Assembly: GCA_944320355.1 (NCBI GenBank)
Contig: CALUHC010000014.1
Span: 1-55,511 of the forward strand
DNA from: an uncultured Prevotella sp.
GTDB lineage: Bacteria; Bacteroidota; Bacteroidia; Bacteroidales; Bacteroidaceae
Length of the DNA stretch: 55,511 bases
Reading direction: 5' to 3'
Position numbers and translations under genes: made by a program. This document shows positions 55,169-55,511 of the stretch, piece after piece. Positions within the stretch are counted from its first letter, which is position 1. The number at the start of each line of letters is the position of its first letter. The notes below the pieces were generated by a model, which was given only the letters and a program-made list of their open reading frames with translations, did not search any database and was not told where the DNA came from.

Positions 55169-55511
55169 ATGAAGCAATGGCAAGTATTACGAACCGTATT
55201 TCCAGAGGTAATCACGGACAATTTCGAGTTTACAGATTATGTGGAGCAAGCCGACCGCTTGGAGTATTGGCTTGATGAACGCGAGTACATGTCCCGCGAA
55301 GATTATAAAAAGGGCACTGTCCGTCCGTATGGTTTTACTGATTATAAGACCATACAGGATTTTCCGATCCGTGGCCGCAGTGTTTATCTTCATGTCCGCC
55401 GCCGTAAATGGATAGACCGTTCCACCGGTGAGATATTCACTTATGACTTCGACGGCTTGACGGAATCCGGCTCCAAACTCTCCCCCGAGTTTGTTGCTTT
55501 TTTAAAAGAAG
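55169..55511 (+). CDS. ISAon1-like transposition accessory protein, N-terminal part
   Basis: An open frame of 114 codons runs off the window end. It reads MKQWQVLRTVFPEVITDNFE, with RPYGFTDYKTIQDFPIRGRS and RRRKWIDRSTGEIFTYDF later, a pattern I associate with the small regulatory protein that precedes the transposase in ISAon1-type elements of Bacteroidota. The base composition is lower in GC than neighbouring genes, consistent with a mobile element. The transposase and the element's end would lie beyond this window. The family name is from memory and should be treated as tentative. Confidence 0.75.
   Translation, partial: MKQWQVLRTVFPEVITDNFEFTDYVEQADRLEYWLDEREYMSREDYKKGTVRPYGFTDYKTIQDFPIRGRSVYLHVRRRKWIDRSTGEIFTYDFDGLTESGSKLSPEFVAFLKE

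Noticed and set aside
1-55511. tRNA, rRNA, riboswitch or replication origin
   Set aside because: No cloverleaf with T-loop signature, no ribosomal segment, no recognised riboswitch core and no DnaA-box cluster were seen by eye; a covariance-model search would be decisive.

Overview
The window is a chromosomal segment of a GC-rich member of the Bacteroidota, most likely Bacteroidales (Prevotellaceae- or Muribaculaceae-like). The evidence is: promoters of the Bacteroidota type (TTG, 19-21 bp, TAnnTTTG); a PorZ-like type IX secretion protein; several secreted proteins with T9SS-type C-terminal domains; a SufBCDS cluster; a Bacteroidales-type LeuRS; YitT, DUF3109 and Rpn/PD-(D/E)XK transposase-like proteins; and an ISAon1-like IS end. 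I cannot settle the genus from the sequence alone.

Layout. 0.2-4.3 kb: GH140-like glycosidase, WYL regulator, Rpn-type nuclease. 4.4-11.1 kb: sufB-sufC-sufD-sufS Fe-S assembly cluster, arginase-family protein, terminator, RNase HII. 11.1-16.9 kb: small membrane-like protein, GH78-like glycosidase, a toxin-antitoxin pair whose RelE-like toxin is frameshifted, GNAT plus sugar O-acetyltransferase (overlapping start and stop). 17.4-22.7 kb: ung, DUF3109 protein, AraC regulator, metallophosphoesterase lipoprotein, outer-membrane-like protein, PAP2 phosphatase. 24.1-30.9 kb: AlbA/Schlafen-type ATP-binding regulator, leuS, yitT-family transporter, rdgB. 30.9-38.0 kb: GT-C-like membrane protein, porZ-like gene, two paralogous membrane acyltransferases, CotH kinase-like protein. 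38.6-51.1 kb: five consecutive minus-strand secreted proteins with T9SS-type tails. 52.2-55.5 kb: GH35 beta-galactosidase and the start of an IS element. No tRNA, rRNA or CRISPR array was recognised.

What stands out is the intergenic DNA. (1) A dispersed family of arrays of short 7-3-7 palindromes repeats at exactly 22 bp in five intergenic loci, with a degenerate sixth. Some units carry paired changes that preserve the symmetry. (2) A family of about 175-180 bp elements with inverted ends (here R1) occurs four times plus a half copy. One copy carries a 210 bp MITE-like insertion with 20 bp inverted ends and a 9 bp target duplication. (3) Repeat DNA reaches into genes: a 24 bp perfect inverted repeat related to an intergenic 44 bp tandem repeat sits in frame inside leuS, and repeat elements supply the stop codons of at least two genes. 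The 22-bp array family is the best candidate for something not yet described.
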